This document shows positions 36,382 to 50,010 of a stretch of 64,000 nt of DNA, piece after piece. The DNA is from Candidatus Stammera capleta. GTDB lineage: Bacteria; Pseudomonadota; Gammaproteobacteria; Enterobacterales; Enterobacteriaceae. The stretch's first letter is position 1, and each line of letters starts with the position of its first letter. The stretch is from assembly GCA_015134395.1 (NCBI GenBank), contig CP043983.1:217295-281294 (forward strand), in the 5' to 3' direction. Position numbers and translations under genes: made by a program. Under the pieces are notes generated by a model. It was not told where the DNA came from and made no database searches. It saw only the letters and a program-made list of their open reading frames with translations.

Positions 36382-38799
36382 ATGAGTAAAAATATGTTAT
36401 TTAATTCTTATAATTCATCTAGTATAAAAGTATTAAAAGGATTAGATGCTGTTCGAAAACGTCCTGGTATGTATATAGGAGATACTTGTGATGGAACTGG
36501 TTTACATCATATGGTATTTGAAATTATAGATAATTCTGTTGATGAATTTTTAGCTGGTTTTTGTAATAATATTATAGTTAAATTATATAAAGATGATTCT
36601 GTTTCTGTATTAGATAATGGAAGAGGTATTCCTACAGGTATACATAATAAATATAATATATCTTGTGTTGAATTAGTAATGACAGTATTACATTCTGGTG
36701 GTAAATTTGATAATAATTCGTATAATATTTCTGGTGGTTTACATGGAGTTGGAATATCTGTAGTAAATGCTCTTTCTGAAAAATTAAAAATAAAAATATA
36801 TAGAAAAAATAAAATATATTATCAAATATATAAATATGGTATACCTAAAAATTCTTTATCTGTTATTGGAAAAACTGATATAACAGGAACATATATACAT
36901 TTTTGACCTGATAAAAAAATATTTAATAATTTTAATAAATTTAAATATAAAATTTTATTTAAAAGATTAAATGAATTATCTTATTTAAATTCTGGTTTAA
37001 ATATAAATTTAATAGATATAAAAAATAAAAAGAATAATATATTTTTTAATAAAGGTGGAATAAAATCTTTTCTTATAAATATAATTGGAAAAAAAAAAGT
37101 TATTCATAAAAATATTTTTTATTTAAGGAAAAATAAAAATAATTTTTTTATAGAACTTGTTTTTCAATGAATTGATTCTATAAAAAATAAAATATTATGT
37201 TTTACAAATAATATATTTCAAATTGATGGTGGTACTCATTTATCTGGTTTAAAATCTTCTATTACTAAAACAGTAAATTTATATTTAAGTAAAGAATTAT
37301 TTCATAAAAAATCTAAATTTAATATCATTGGTAATGATACTAGAGAAGGTTTATATTCTATATTATCTATAAAAATAGTTAATCCTAAATTTTCTTCTCA
37401 AACTAAAGATAAATTAATTTCTTCAGAAATAAAATATTTAGTAGAATCATTTGTTTGTAATTCTTTATATAATTTTTTTTTAGAAAATCCAAAAGATACT
37501 AAAAATATAATAAATAAAATTATTAATTCTTGTAAAAATAGAGAAATTTTAAGAAAATCTAGAGAATTATCTAAAAAAAAATTAGGATTAGATTTATTTT
37601 CTATATCTAATAAATTAGCTGATTGTCAAGAAAAAAATCCTAAATTATCAGAAATTTTTTTAGTAGAAGGTGATTCAGCTGGTGGTTCTGCAAAACAAAG
37701 TAGAAATAGAATTAATCAAGCTATTTTACCTTTAAAAGGAAAAATAATTAATGTAGAAAAGACTAGTTTAGATAAAATTTTATTATCTAAAGAAATTAAT
37801 ATATTAATTTCAGTATTAGGATGTGGAATAATATGTAAAAATTTTAAATTAAATAAATTAAGATATAATCGTATAATTATTATGACTGATGCTGATGTTG
37901 ATGGAGCTCATATAAGAACATTATTATTAACTTTTTTTTATAGATATATGCCTGAATTAATTTTAAATGGTTTTATATATATAGCACGTCCTCCTTTATA
38001 TAGAATAAAATATAAAAATGAAGAATTTTATATAAATAATAATAAAGATTTAATGAAATATAAATTTTATTTTTCTTTTAAAAATATAAATTTATATAAA
38101 GAAAAAGATGTTTTATTATTAAATAATAAAAAATTAATTAATTTATCTATAGAATATATTAATTTTATTATTGATATTTTTGGTAAAAAAAGTGATTTTA
38201 TTATTTACATTTTTAATAATTTAATTTTTTTTAAAAAAATAAATATTAATTATTTAGATAATATTTATTTATGATTAAATGATTTTTTATTATTATTAAA
38301 TAATAATGATTTTTATAAAAATAAGATTTTATTTAAAATTATAAAAAAAAATAAATGTTTTTTAAAAGTTAAATTTATTTTTTTAAATAAATTTAATAAT
38401 GAAATTATTTATATAAAAAAATCATTTTTTTATAATAAATATATATTATTATTAAATTTTAAAAAAAAAATATTTTTTTTTAATGAAAATTATAAAAAAT
38501 ATATTATTATAAATAATGTTAAAAAATATTTTAATAATTTTTATTCTTTAATTGATTTTGTATTAAATAAAAATAAAAAATTTATATTTATACAAAGATA
38601 TAAAGGTTTAGGTGAAATGAATCCTGATCAATTATGAAATACTACTATGGATCCTAAAAAAAGAATTATATCAAGAATATTTATAGAAGATGCTAAAAAA
38701 GCTGATTATTTATTTAAAATTTTAATGGGAGATAACGTGGAATCTCGTAGATTATTTATTGAAAATAATTTTATTAATACTTTTTATACTAATTTATAA
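36382..38799 (+). CDS. gyrB: DNA gyrase subunit B
   Basis: ATPase subunit of gyrase. 805 residues (804 in E. coli). GHKL ATPase motifs: [61 protein letters not shown]. After GTYIHF the next codon is TGA at 36904-36906, where E. coli has Trp in VRFWPS: direct evidence for UGA=Trp. TOPRIM domain: [16 protein letters not shown] and [17 protein letters not shown]-terminus [15 protein letters not shown] and FIENNF. Intact. Confidence 0.98.
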
Positions 38800-38808
38800 T
38801 TTAAAATA

Positions 38809-38881
38809 CTCCTCCGACTGGATTTGAACCAGTGACATACGGATTAACAGTCCGTTGTTCTACCAACTGAACTACAGAGGA
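38809..38881 (-). tRNA. tRNA-Asn (GTT)
   Basis: 73-nt cloverleaf: acceptor TCCTCTG / CGGAGGA, D arm GTTC...GAAC, anticodon stem ACGGA / TCCGT around CTGTTAA (anticodon GTT), T arm ACTGG-TTCAAAT-CCAGT, discriminator G. CCA is not encoded. Convergent with gyrB and much richer in G+C than its surroundings. Confidence 0.97.
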
Positions 38882-38946
38882 ATATTATATTATATATTAA
38901 AAATATTTAAAATGTCAAAATATTATAATATAATAATAATATATTT

Positions 38947-39031
38947 AGTGGGATGTCTGAGTGGTTTAAAGAGCATGTTTGGAAAATATGTATACATTTA
39001 TGTATCAAGGGTTCGAATCCCTTTCCCACTA
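38947..39031 (+). tRNA. tRNA-Ser (GGA)
   Basis: 85-nt class II tRNA: acceptor AGTGGGA / TCCCACT, anticodon stem CATGT / ATATG around TTGGAAA (anticodon GGA), long variable arm, T arm AAGGG-TTCGAAT-CCCTT, discriminator A. CCA not encoded. Confidence 0.95.
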
Positions 39032-39067
39032 TTTATAATTTAATATATTAAATTATTTGAGGAATTT

Positions 39068-39319
39068 ATGGTAATTATTCGTTTAGCTCGTTATGGAAGA
39101 AAAAAATTACCTATTTATAATATTGTAATTGCTGATAGACGTAGATTTCGTAATAGTAAATTTATTAAAAAAATAGGTTTTTATAATCCTTTTATTTCTT
39201 TTAAATATAAAAAAAGTATTTATATTAATATAAGTGTTTTAAATAAATGATTAAAAAATGGTGCTCTATTATCTAATAGAGTTTTTTATTTAGTTAAAAA
39301 ATATAAGAAAATTATTTAA
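39068..39319 (+). CDS. rpsP: Ribosomal protein S16
   Basis: 30S assembly protein, 83 residues (82 in E. coli). [19 protein letters not shown] corresponds to [27 protein letters not shown] and KIGFYNPF also match. The Trp at 39248-39250 is TGA (LNK-W-LKNGA for IAHWVGQGA). First of rpsP-trmD-rplS; rimM is missing from between rpsP and trmD. Confidence 0.97.
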
Positions 39320-39353
39320 TTTATTATGTATTTAAATTTTAATTTATTAAAAT

Positions 39354-40058
39354 ATGAAGTTAAATATTATTACTATTAATCCTAATTTTTTTAGATCTCC
39401 ATTTAAAAATGGTTTGATAAATAAAGCAATTAATAAAAAAAAAATAAAGATAAATTTTTTTAATATTATTGATTTTATTAAAAAAAATGATTCTTTTGAT
39501 GGAAAAATATATGGAGGTTCATCTAGTTTATTAATTAAACCTAAATTATTATATTTAGCTATTAAAAAAATTAAAACTAAATATAATAATTCATTTGTAA
39601 TTTATCCTTCTCCTCAAGGTAAAATTATTAATAAAAATTTAATTGAAAAAATATTAAATTATAAATCTTTAATTTTTATATGTGGAAGGTATAGTGGTAT
39701 TGATCAACGTATTATTGATAATTATGTTGATATTGAATTATCTATTGGAGATTATATATTAAGTTGTGGTGAAATTTCTACTTTAGTTATAATTGATATT
39801 TTAATTAGATATATTCCTGGTGTTTTAAATAATATTAATTCTTTATATGAAAATTCTTTTTTTATTAATAGTAAATTATTAAGTTATCCTAATTATACTA
39901 AACCTAAAATATTTAATAATTATTTTGTACCTAAAGTTTTATTATCAGGTAATCATAAAAATATTAAATTATGAAGATTACAACAATCGTTTATAAAAAC
40001 TTTATTAAAAAAACCTTATTTATTAAATAATTTTTTATTAGAAAAAAAAAAGAAATAA
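39354..40058 (+). CDS. trmD: tRNA (guanine-37-N1) methyltransferase
   Basis: Methylates G37 next to the anticodon to prevent frameshifting. 234 residues (255 in E. coli). SAM-knot motifs: IYPSPQGKIIN, ICGRYSGIDQR, IELSIGDYILSCGE, RYIPGVL, and C-terminal VPKVLLSGNHKNIKL followed by TGA Trp (E. coli AEIRRWRLKQS). The C-terminal tail is shorter. Retention fits the central role of m1G37 in frame maintenance. Confidence 0.97.
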
Positions 40059-40101
40059 TAATATTTAATTATTTAATGATTTATTTATTTGAGAAAATTT
40101 T

Positions 40102-40431
40102 ATGAATAATAATGATATTATAAATTATATAGAAAAAAAATATATTAATAAAATTAATATTCCTTATTTAAAAACTGGATATGTTTTAGAAGTTAAAATA
40201 TGAGTTATAGAAGGAAAAAAAAAAAGATTACAATCTTTTAAAGGTATATTAATTTCTATTAAAAATAATAGGATAAATTCTTCTATTACTTTAAGAAAAA
40301 TTTTTTATGGAGAAGGAGTTGAAAGAGTATTTAAAATATATTCTCCTATAATTAATTCTATTAAAATATATAAAAAATATTTTTTTAATAAATCTAAATT
40401 ATATTATTTACGTAATAAAAATAATTTTTAA
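40102..40431 (+). CDS. rplS: Ribosomal protein L19
   Basis: 50S protein at the subunit interface, 109 residues (115 in E. coli). VEGKKKRLQSFKG-type segment (VIEGKKKRLQSFKGILI), TLRKIFYGEGVERVF and SKLYYLR match closely. The Trp of VKIWVIEG is TGA. Stop overlaps closely with truA (1-base gap). Confidence 0.97.
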
Positions 40432-40432
40432 A

Positions 40433-41182
40433 ATGTATAAAAAATATAGATTAGTTGTTTGTGTAGAATATAAAGGAACTAATTATAGTGGATGACAAAT
40501 ACAAAATATTAATGATAATAGTATACAAAATATAATAGAAAAATCTTTATTTATATTAATAAAAGAAAAAATAAAAATTTTTTGTTCTAGTAGAACGGAT
40601 TCTGGAGTTCATAGTATAGGTCAAATTTTTCATTTTGATATTTATAAATATATAAATATAAATAAATTATTATATAATATTAATTTTATTTTACCTTATG
40701 ATATTTCATTTAAATGAATAAAATATGTATCTAGTAAATTTCATTCTCGTTATAATGCTATTTCAAGACGTTATATATATATAATTTATAATTCTAAAAT
40801 TCGTTCTAGTTTTTTAAATAAATTAGTTATGTATTTTAATAAAGATTTAGATATTTATTTAATGTCTAAATCTGCAAAATTTTTAGTTGGAGAACATGAT
40901 TTTAGTTCTTTTAGGTCATCTAAATGTGAATCTAAAAATCCTTATAAAAAAATATTTTATTTAAATATTTTTAAAAAAAATAATTTTATTTTTTTTGATA
41001 TAAAAGCTAATTCTTTTTTATATCATATGGTTCGTAATATAGTTAGTTGTTTAATAATGGTTGGTACAAGAATATATTCTATATATTGATTAAAAGATTT
41101 TTTAAATTATAAAAATAATAAAATATTTAATATAAATATTGTAAAACCATATGGTTTATATTTAATATCTGTTAATTATTAA
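40433..41182 (+). CDS. truA: tRNA pseudouridine synthase A
   Basis: Makes pseudouridine at positions 38-40 of the anticodon arm. 249 residues (270 in E. coli). VEYKGTNYSG followed by TGA at 40493-40495 is the conserved YxGWQ motif; catalytic Asp in CSSRTDSGVHSIGQI; HDFSSFRSS and FLYHMVRNIVSCL follow. One base separates it from the rplS stop, so probably translationally coupled. In E. coli truA is elsewhere. Confidence 0.96.
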
Positions 41183-41430
41183 TTTTATTATTGATATTTA
41201 ATAAATTAATTAAAATAATTATTATTTACATAATATTTATAAATTAATTATTTATATTTTATATAATTAATTATATTTATTAAATAATATTTTATTAATA
41301 TAATATAAATTATAAATGTTATAATAAATATTTATTTATATTAATTTATAAAATTAATAATATTAAATAAATTAATTTAATAATAATTAATTTTATAAAT
41401 AATTTAAAATTTAATAATTTAAATAATGTT

Positions 41431-41820
41431 ATGAAAATTATTTATATATTTAGTTATTTAATAATTTTATTTTCTATTTTATATGGTTTTAAAAGAGGTT
41501 TTTTAAAAGAAATATATTCATGTTTTTTTTTTATAATTTTTTATTTTTTAATAAATAAATTTTTTTTAATTTATTATAATTATTTAAATTTATATATAAA
41601 AAAATATAATTTTTTATGATTTTTTTTAATATTTTTTATATTTATTTTTTGTTATTTTTTAGAAAAATATAGTTTATTTTTATTAAAAAATATATTTTTT
41701 AATTTTATTTTATTTTTAGATAAAATATTAGGTATATTATTTGGATTATTAAGAGGAATTTTAATAATTTATATTATAAATAGTATATATATTATTTTAT
41801 TAAAAAATTTATATAAATAA
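41431..41820 (+). CDS. cvpA: CvpA-like inner-membrane protein
   Basis: 129 residues against 162 in E. coli CvpA. Four hydrophobic segments. Matches: YGFKRGFLKEIYS for SLIRGFVREALS and LDKILGILFGLLRGILIIYI for TDRVLGVCFGALRGVLIVAA. The C-terminal cytoplasmic tail is missing. CvpA was named for colicin V export and has been linked to envelope tolerance; its molecular function is unclear. Preceded by 248 bases of gene-free A/T. Confidence 0.85.
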
Positions 41821-41834
41821 TATATAAAATTTAA

Positions 41835-41906
<72 letters not shown>

Positions 41907-42082
41907 AGTATTTATATTTATAATATTATCATATTATTATTAATATGTAAAAATATTATAAATATTTAATATTTATATTAATTTTATAAAATAATTATTT
42001 AATTTATTTATTTATATTTATTATATTTGTTATATAATTATTAATTATTATTTATATATAATTAATATTATTAGGAAAGAAT

Positions 42083-44149
<2,067 letters not shown>

Positions 44150-44153
<4 letters not shown>

Positions 44154-45412
44154 TTATTTATTCATTTTATTAAAAAAAAATTTTTTTTTCCTTTTTTTAT
44201 TATTGTAAAAGTATTAAATAATTTATCTTTTTTTTTTATATTATATTTATAATTTGTAATTTTTTTGTTATTTATTTTTATTGTTTTATTACATATTAAA
44301 TTATGTGCTTGTGATTTTGTTTTTACAATTTTTAATAATATTATAATTTCTTTTAAATTTATTATATTATTATTAATAGATAATTTAGGTATTTCATTTT
44401 TAAATAATTTAATAAATTGTTTTTTTGTTATTTTTTTTATTTTTTTTTTAAAAAAAAATTTTGTTGTGTCTATAATATTTTTTATTTTTTTTTTACCATG
44501 TACAATTTCTGTAATTTTTTTAGCTAAAATTTCTTTTTTTTCTTTTATGTTTTTATTTTTTATAATATCATTTATTTTTTTTATTTTTAAAAATGTAAAT
44601 TGTTTAAAATATTCATTTATTTTATTATCATTTATATTTAATCAAAATTGATAAAATTCATATGGTGTTGTTTTTTTTGGATCTAATCATATAATATTAT
44701 CATTATTATTTTCTGATTTACTTAATTTTTTACCATTTTTTTTTGTTATTAAAGGTAAAGTTATTCCAAAAGATTTTTTTTTTAATTTTTTTTTTATAAG
44801 ATTTATTCCTGAAATAATATTTCCTCATTGATCAGATCCTCCAATTTGAATTTTTACATTTTCTTTTTTAAATAAATATAAAAAATCATAACTTTGTAAT
44901 ATAGGATAACTTAATTCAGTAAATGTTATTCCATGATATTTTTTTATATTTCTTTTTTTTATAGATTTTTTATTTAACATATTATTAATTATAAATATTT
45001 TTCCTATTTTTTTTAAAAAAAATTTTATTTTCATATTTTCAAATCATTTTATATTTTGTAATATTTTTATTTTATTTGAGATTATATTTTTTATTTGTTT
45101 TATAATTTTTTTACTAAATGTTTTTATTTTATTTTCATTATATTTTTTTCTTTTTTTATATCTAAAACTTGGATCACCAATAATTGATGTAAATGATCCA
45201 ATTAATATTATTGGTTTATATCCTAAATTTAAAAATCTTTTTAATGTTATTAGTGGTATTAAATGACCTATATGAAGGCTATCATTATTTGGATCGAATC
45301 CACAATATATATTATTATTTTTATTATTTAATATTTTTTTTATTTTTTTTTCGTCAGAAATTTTTTCTATTAATTTTCTTAATTTTAATTCTTTAATTAT
45401 ATTATTTTTCAT
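44150..45412 (-). CDS. tyrS: Tyrosyl-tRNA synthetase
   Basis: Charges tRNA-Tyr. 420 residues (424 in E. coli). [19 protein letters not shown] carries the HIGH motif, [19 protein letters not shown] and [16 protein letters not shown] (Trp TGA) the tyrosine pocket, and KKLSKSEN the KMSKS loop. The C-terminal S4-like RNA-binding domain is kept ([19 protein letters not shown] and [12 protein letters not shown]). The stop overlaps the convergent fpr by 4 bases. Confidence 0.97.
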
Positions 45413-45509
45413 AAATTTATAAGTAAATATTTTTAATTTAAATTATTAATATATAATAATATATGTTATTATTTAATTTTTAAATTAATTATTTATTATA
45501 ATTATATTT

Positions 45510-45581
45510 ACGTTCTTAACTCAGAGGTAGAGTACCATTTTGACGTAATGGAAGTCAGTGGTTCGAATCCACTAGAACGTA
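45510..45581 (+). tRNA. tRNA-Val (GAC)
   Basis: 72 nt: acceptor ACGTTCT / AGAACGT, anticodon stem CCATT / AATGG around TTGACGT (anticodon GAC), T arm GTGG-TTCGAAT-CCAC, discriminator A. Lies 44 bases before pykF. CCA not encoded. Confidence 0.93.
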
Positions 45582-45625
45582 TTATAAAATATTTATTTAT
45601 TTATTTTAATTTAAATGAGTTAATT

Positions 45626-47038
45626 ATGAAAAAAACTAAAATAGTTTGTACTATGGGTCCTAGTATTAATAAAAAAGAGATTTTAATTAAATTATTAAAT
45701 TCTGGAATGGATGTAATAAGATTAAATTTTTCTCATGGAAGTTATGAAATTTATAAAAATTATATAAATAATTTAAAATTAGCTATTAATTATACAGGTA
45801 AAAATATTTCTATAATATTAGATACTAAAGGTCCTGAAATACGTACTTTAAAATTAAAAAATTCAAATGAAGTTTTTTTAAATTCAGGACAAATATTTAA
45901 TTTTATATATGATAAAAAATTTTTAGGTGATAATAAAACTGTAAGTGTTAATTATAAAAATTTTATTTATGATTTAAATATAGGAGATTTAATATTAATA
46001 GATGATGGATTAATATCTATGAAAGTTATAGATAAAAAAAATAAAAAAATTATTTGTAAGGTAAAAAATAGTGGATTTTTAGGAGAAAATAAAGGTATTA
46101 ATTTACCTAATGTATCATTAAATTTAAAATTTTTATCTAAAGAAGATAAAAATGATTTATTATTTGGTTGTGAATATAAAGTAGATTTTATTGCAGCTTC
46201 TTTTGTAAGAAAAAGTTCTGATATTTTAGAATTAAGAAATTTTTTGGATAAAAATAATGGTAAAAAAATACAAATTATATCTAAAATTGAAAATAGAGAA
46301 AGTTTAAAAAATTTTGATCAAATACTTAATGTTTCTGATGGAATAATGGTTGCAAGAGGAGATTTAGGTGTTGAAATACCTGTTGAAGATGTTATTTTTG
46401 CTCAAAAAATGATGATAAAAAAATGTAATTTTTCTAGAAAAGTTGTTATTACTGCTACTCAAATGTTTGAATCTATGATAACAAACCCAAGACCTACTAG
46501 AGCTGAAGCTGGAGATGTAGCAAATGCTATATTAGATGGTACTGATGCAGTTATGTTATCTGGAGAAAGTGCTAAAGGAAAATATCCTATAAAAGCTGTT
46601 AAAATTATGAGTAATATTTGTGAACGTACTGATAATAATATGAATAATAATATTTTTTATTATAAAAATGATATAAATATGCCAATTAGTGAAGCTATTT
46701 GTAAAAGTTCTGTAGATATATCAAAAAAATTAAATTCACCTTTAATTTTAGTATTTACTAGAGCAGGTAAATCTCCTAAATTTATTAGAAAATATTTTCC
46801 TAAATCATTAATTTTAGCTTTAACAGAAGATAAAATAATTGCTAGACAACTTTTTTTAATAAAAGGTGTTATACCTATGGTAATTAATTCTATTAATTCT
46901 ACTGATGATTTTTATCGTATAGGTAAAAGTTTATCTATATCTACTGGTTATGCAAAAGTTGGAGATATAGTAGTAATGGTTTCTGGAGCTTTAGTATCTT
47001 CTGGTACAAGTAATACGACTTCAGTTCATGTATTATAA
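45626..47038 (+). CDS. pykF: Pyruvate kinase (type I)
   Basis: Transfers phosphate from phosphoenolpyruvate to ADP. 470 residues, same as E. coli PykF, to which it is closer than to Pyk[54 protein letters not shown] with the catalytic Lys, [25 protein letters not shown] and the C-terminal [21 protein letters not shown]-type ending. The start at 45626 (not an upstream in-frame ATG inside tRNA-Val) matches E. coli. Unusually well conserved for this window. Confidence 0.98.
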   Translation: MKKTKIVCTMGPSINKKEILIKLLNSGMDVIRLNFSHGSYEIYKNYINNLKLAINYTGKNISIILDTKGPEIRTLKLKNSNEVFLNSGQIFNFIYDKKFLGDNKTVSVNYKNFIYDLNIGDLILIDDGLISMKVIDKKNKKIICKVKNSGFLGENKGINLPNVSLNLKFLSKEDKNDLLFGCEYKVDFIAASFVRKSSDILELRNFLDKNNGKKIQIISKIENRESLKNFDQILNVSDGIMVARGDLGVEIPVEDVIFAQKMMIKKCNFSRKVVITATQMFESMITNPRPTRAEAGDVANAILDGTDAVMLSGESAKGKYPIKAVKIMSNICERTDNNMNNNIFYYKNDINMPISEAICKSSVDISKKLNSPLILVFTRAGKSPKFIRKYFPKSLILALTEDKIIARQLFLIKGVIPMVINSINSTDDFYRIGKSLSISTGYAKVGDIVVMVSGALVSSGTSNTTSVHVL

Positions 47039-47082
47039 AAATTTTAAAGATAAATATTAAATATATATAATATATAATTTTA

Positions 47083-49569
47083 TTATAAAGATATTCTTTC
47101 TATATCGGAAATTTTTTCATTTTTTTTATTTATTTTCATAATTATAATTCCTTGTGTATTTCTTTTTAATAAATTAATTTCTTTATTTTTAATACGTATT
47201 AAATTACCTTTATTAGTAATAATAATTAATTCATCATTTTTTTTTGTTTTAATAACTTTTATAATATTACCATTTTTATTATTTATTTTAATTGATAATA
47301 TACCTTTATTTCCTCTTGATTTTATAGGAAATTCATTTATTAATGTTCTTTTTCCATATCCTTTTTCAGTTATTATTGTAACTTCTTTTTTATAATCTTT
47401 TTTTGATAATCTTATAATAGATACTATATTATCATTATTTAATAATTTTATTCCTTTAATTCCAAATGAATTTCTATTTGTTTTTCTTATTTTATTTTCT
47501 GAAAAACGTAAAGCTTTACCTAATTTTGTAAATATTATTATTTCCTGATTTTTTTTTATAAAAATTGCATTTATAAGTTCATCATTTTTTTTTATTTTTA
47601 TAATATTTAATCCTTTTTTATTATTTTCTTTAAGTTTATTTATTTTTATTTTTTTTATAATTCCTTTTTTTGTTATAAGTATAATATTATTAAAATTTTT
47701 ATTTTTTTCTTCTTCTAATAAAAAATTAATTTTTTCTTTTTTTTTTATTTTTATAAAATTAATTATTGGTTTTCCTTTATATTTTTTTTTTTTTATAGGT
47801 AATTCATAAGAATTTATTTTAAAATATTTTCCTTTATTTGAAAATAAATATATTTTTTTATGTGTATTAGTGTAAAGTATATTTTGTATATAATCATTAT
47901 TTTTATCTTTTAAAATATTTTTACCTTTACCTTTTTTATGTTGTACTTCATATATAGAAATTTTTTGATAACATATATAATTTAAATATGTTAAAATTAT
48001 AAATATATTTTCTTTTTTTATTAAATCTTTTATATTTATTTTTTTTTCTTTTTCTTTAATTTTAGTAATTCTTTTATCTCCAAAATTTTTTTTAATATAT
48101 ATTAATTCACTTTTAATAATATTTATTAATTTTTTTTTATTAATTAAAATTTCTTTTAATTTTTTTATTTCTTTTATTAGAAGAAAATATTTATTTTTTA
48201 TTTTATTTTGTTCTATTTTAGATATTTTAATCAAATTTAAATTTAATAATGAATTTACTTGTAAAGAATTCATTATATATATATTATTTTTATTATTTTT
48301 AATTTTTAAATATTTATTTATTTTTCATTTTTTATTTAATATATTTTTTTTTATTAAATTTATATTTTTATAACTTTTTATAATATTAATTATTTTATCT
48401 ATATTATTTAAAGTTATTAATAATCCTTCATAAATATTTAATTTTTTTTTTTTTATATTTAATTGAAATAAAGTTTTATTTTTTATAATTTTTTTTCTAT
48501 GTTTTATAAAAATATTTAATATTTTTTTTAAATTTAATATTTGTGGTTTACCTTTATATAATGCTACTATATTTATACTATAAGAAATTTTTAAATTTGT
48601 AAAATATAATAATTTATTTATTATTAATTTAGGATTTGAATCTTTTTTTATTTCTATAACTATTCTCATTCCATCTTTATCTGATTCATCTCTTATATTA
48701 TAAATATTTTCTATTTTTTTTTCTTTTATAAGATTTGCAATTTTTTTTATTATTTTACTTTTATTAATTTGATATGGTAACTCATATATAACAATATTTT
48801 TTTTATTATTTTTTTTATTTTTTTCTATTTTTATTTTTGCTTTTATTTTTATTATCCCTTTTCCTGTTTTATAGGCTTTATATATTCCAATATTATTTTC
48901 TATAATTCCACCTGTAGGAAAATCTGGTCCTTTTAAATATTTCATTAAATATTTTGTAGATATTTTTTTATTATTTAAATATACTAATAAAGTATTTATT
49001 AATTCTGTTATATTATGTGGAGGTATATTTGTAGCCATACCTACAGCTATTCCTGTAGATCCATTTATTAATATATTAGGTATTTTTGTAGGTAATATTT
49101 CTGGTATTTTTTCTGTATTATCATAATTATTTAAAAAATTTACTGTATTTTTTTCTATATCATTTAAAAATTCTTCTGATATTTTTGACATTCTTATTTC
49201 TGTATATCTCATTGCAGCTGCAGAATCTCCATCTATAGATCCAAAATTTCCTTGACCATCTATTAAAGGATATCTTAAAGAAAAATTTTGAGCCATTCTT
49301 ACTATTGAATCATATACTGCATTATCGCCATGTGGATGATATTTACCTATTACATCTCCTACAATTCTTGCTGATTTTTTATATGATTTATTAAAATTAT
49401 TTTTTAATATATACATTGCGTATAATATTCTTCTATGTACTGGTTTTAATCCATCTCTAACATCAGGTAATGCTCTTCCTATTATTACAGACATAGCATA
49501 ATTTAAATATGATATTTTTAATTCTTTTTCTACATTAATTAAATTAATGTTATTATTTTTTTTATTCAT
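47083..49569 (-). CDS. gyrA: DNA gyrase subunit A
   Basis: DNA-cleaving subunit of gyrase. 828 residues (875 in E. coli). Catalytic Tyr in [61 protein letters not shown] and [19 protein letters not shown] are intact. The C-terminal beta-pinwheel is present, but the GyrA box (QRRGGKG in E. coli, between YEA and KSAA) reads QHKKGKG, and the acidic C-terminal tail is missing. One TGA Trp at 48325-48327. Confidence 0.97.
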
Positions 49570-49730
49570 TTTATTTTAAAAATTTTAATTAAATTAATTT
49601 AAATAATTATATATATAAAAATTTAATTATTAAATTTAAATAGAATTTATTAAAAAAAAAAAAATAAATAAATTTATAAAATTTATATATTTAATTAATA
49701 TATTTATTATAATATTTATTATTTATATAA

Positions 49731-49772
49731 AAAAAAAATAAAAACTCATTAATATGAGTTTTTATTTTTTTT
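49731..49772. terminator. Bidirectional intrinsic terminator
   Basis: Perfect 19-bp inverted repeat: 49731-49749 (eight A, then TAAAAACTCAT) and 49754-49772 (ATGAGTTTTTA, then eight T) around TAAT. A stem flanked by T runs on each strand is the form of a rho-independent terminator. It overlaps the last codons of the DUF883 gene and would stop transcription in both directions between it and gyrA. Confidence 0.85.
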
Positions 49773-49994
49773 AATAATTAATCCTAATATAAAACCTATA
49801 CTTAAAGATAATAATATTGATGTAATTGGTTTGTTTTTTATATATTCTTTTATATTTTCTAAAGAATTATTAAATTTATTAATTTCTTTATAAAAATATT
49901 TTTTATTATTATTTTTAATATTTTTATTTATATTATTTTCATTTTTTTTATTTTTTTCATTTATATATTTTTTTTTATCTACTTTATTATTCAT
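49749..49994 (-). CDS. Small C-tail-anchored membrane protein of the ElaB/YqjD/YgaM (DUF883) family
   Basis: 81 residues. A highly charged, Lys/Asn-rich N-terminal half predicted helical is followed by IKEYIKNKPITSILLSLSIG and FILGLIIKKNK, which parallels DNPWTGVGIGAAVGVVLGVLL of E. coli YqjD and ElaB: one C-terminal membrane helix after a KP/NP turn. In E. coli these proteins bind stationary-phase ribosomes and sit in the inner membrane; a similar role here is inference. Which of the three paralogues it is cannot be told. Confidence 0.75.
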   Translation of the reverse strand: MNNKVDKKKYINEKNKKNENNINKNIKNNNKKYFYKEINKFNNSLENIKEYIKNKPITSILLSLSIGFILGLIIKKNKNSY

Positions 49995-50010
49995 TTATTT
50001 ATTTCCTTTA

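Noticed and set aside
36382-38799. Reading the many TGA codons as pseudogene stops
   Set aside because: They fall on conserved Trp positions in genes that are otherwise intact, so recoding explains them better than mass decay.
38855-39043. 62-codon plus-strand frame
   Set aside because: Runs through tRNA-Asn and tRNA-Ser; both tRNAs fold well, so it is not coding.
44265-44651. 128-codon plus-strand frame resembling a membrane protein
   Set aside because: Lies opposite the C-terminal half of tyrS, which is conserved to its last residues; Phe-rich antisense shadow.
45548-45625. Upstream in-frame ATG for pykF at 45548
   Set aside because: It lies inside tRNA-Val; the ATG at 45626 gives the conserved MKKTKIVCT start.
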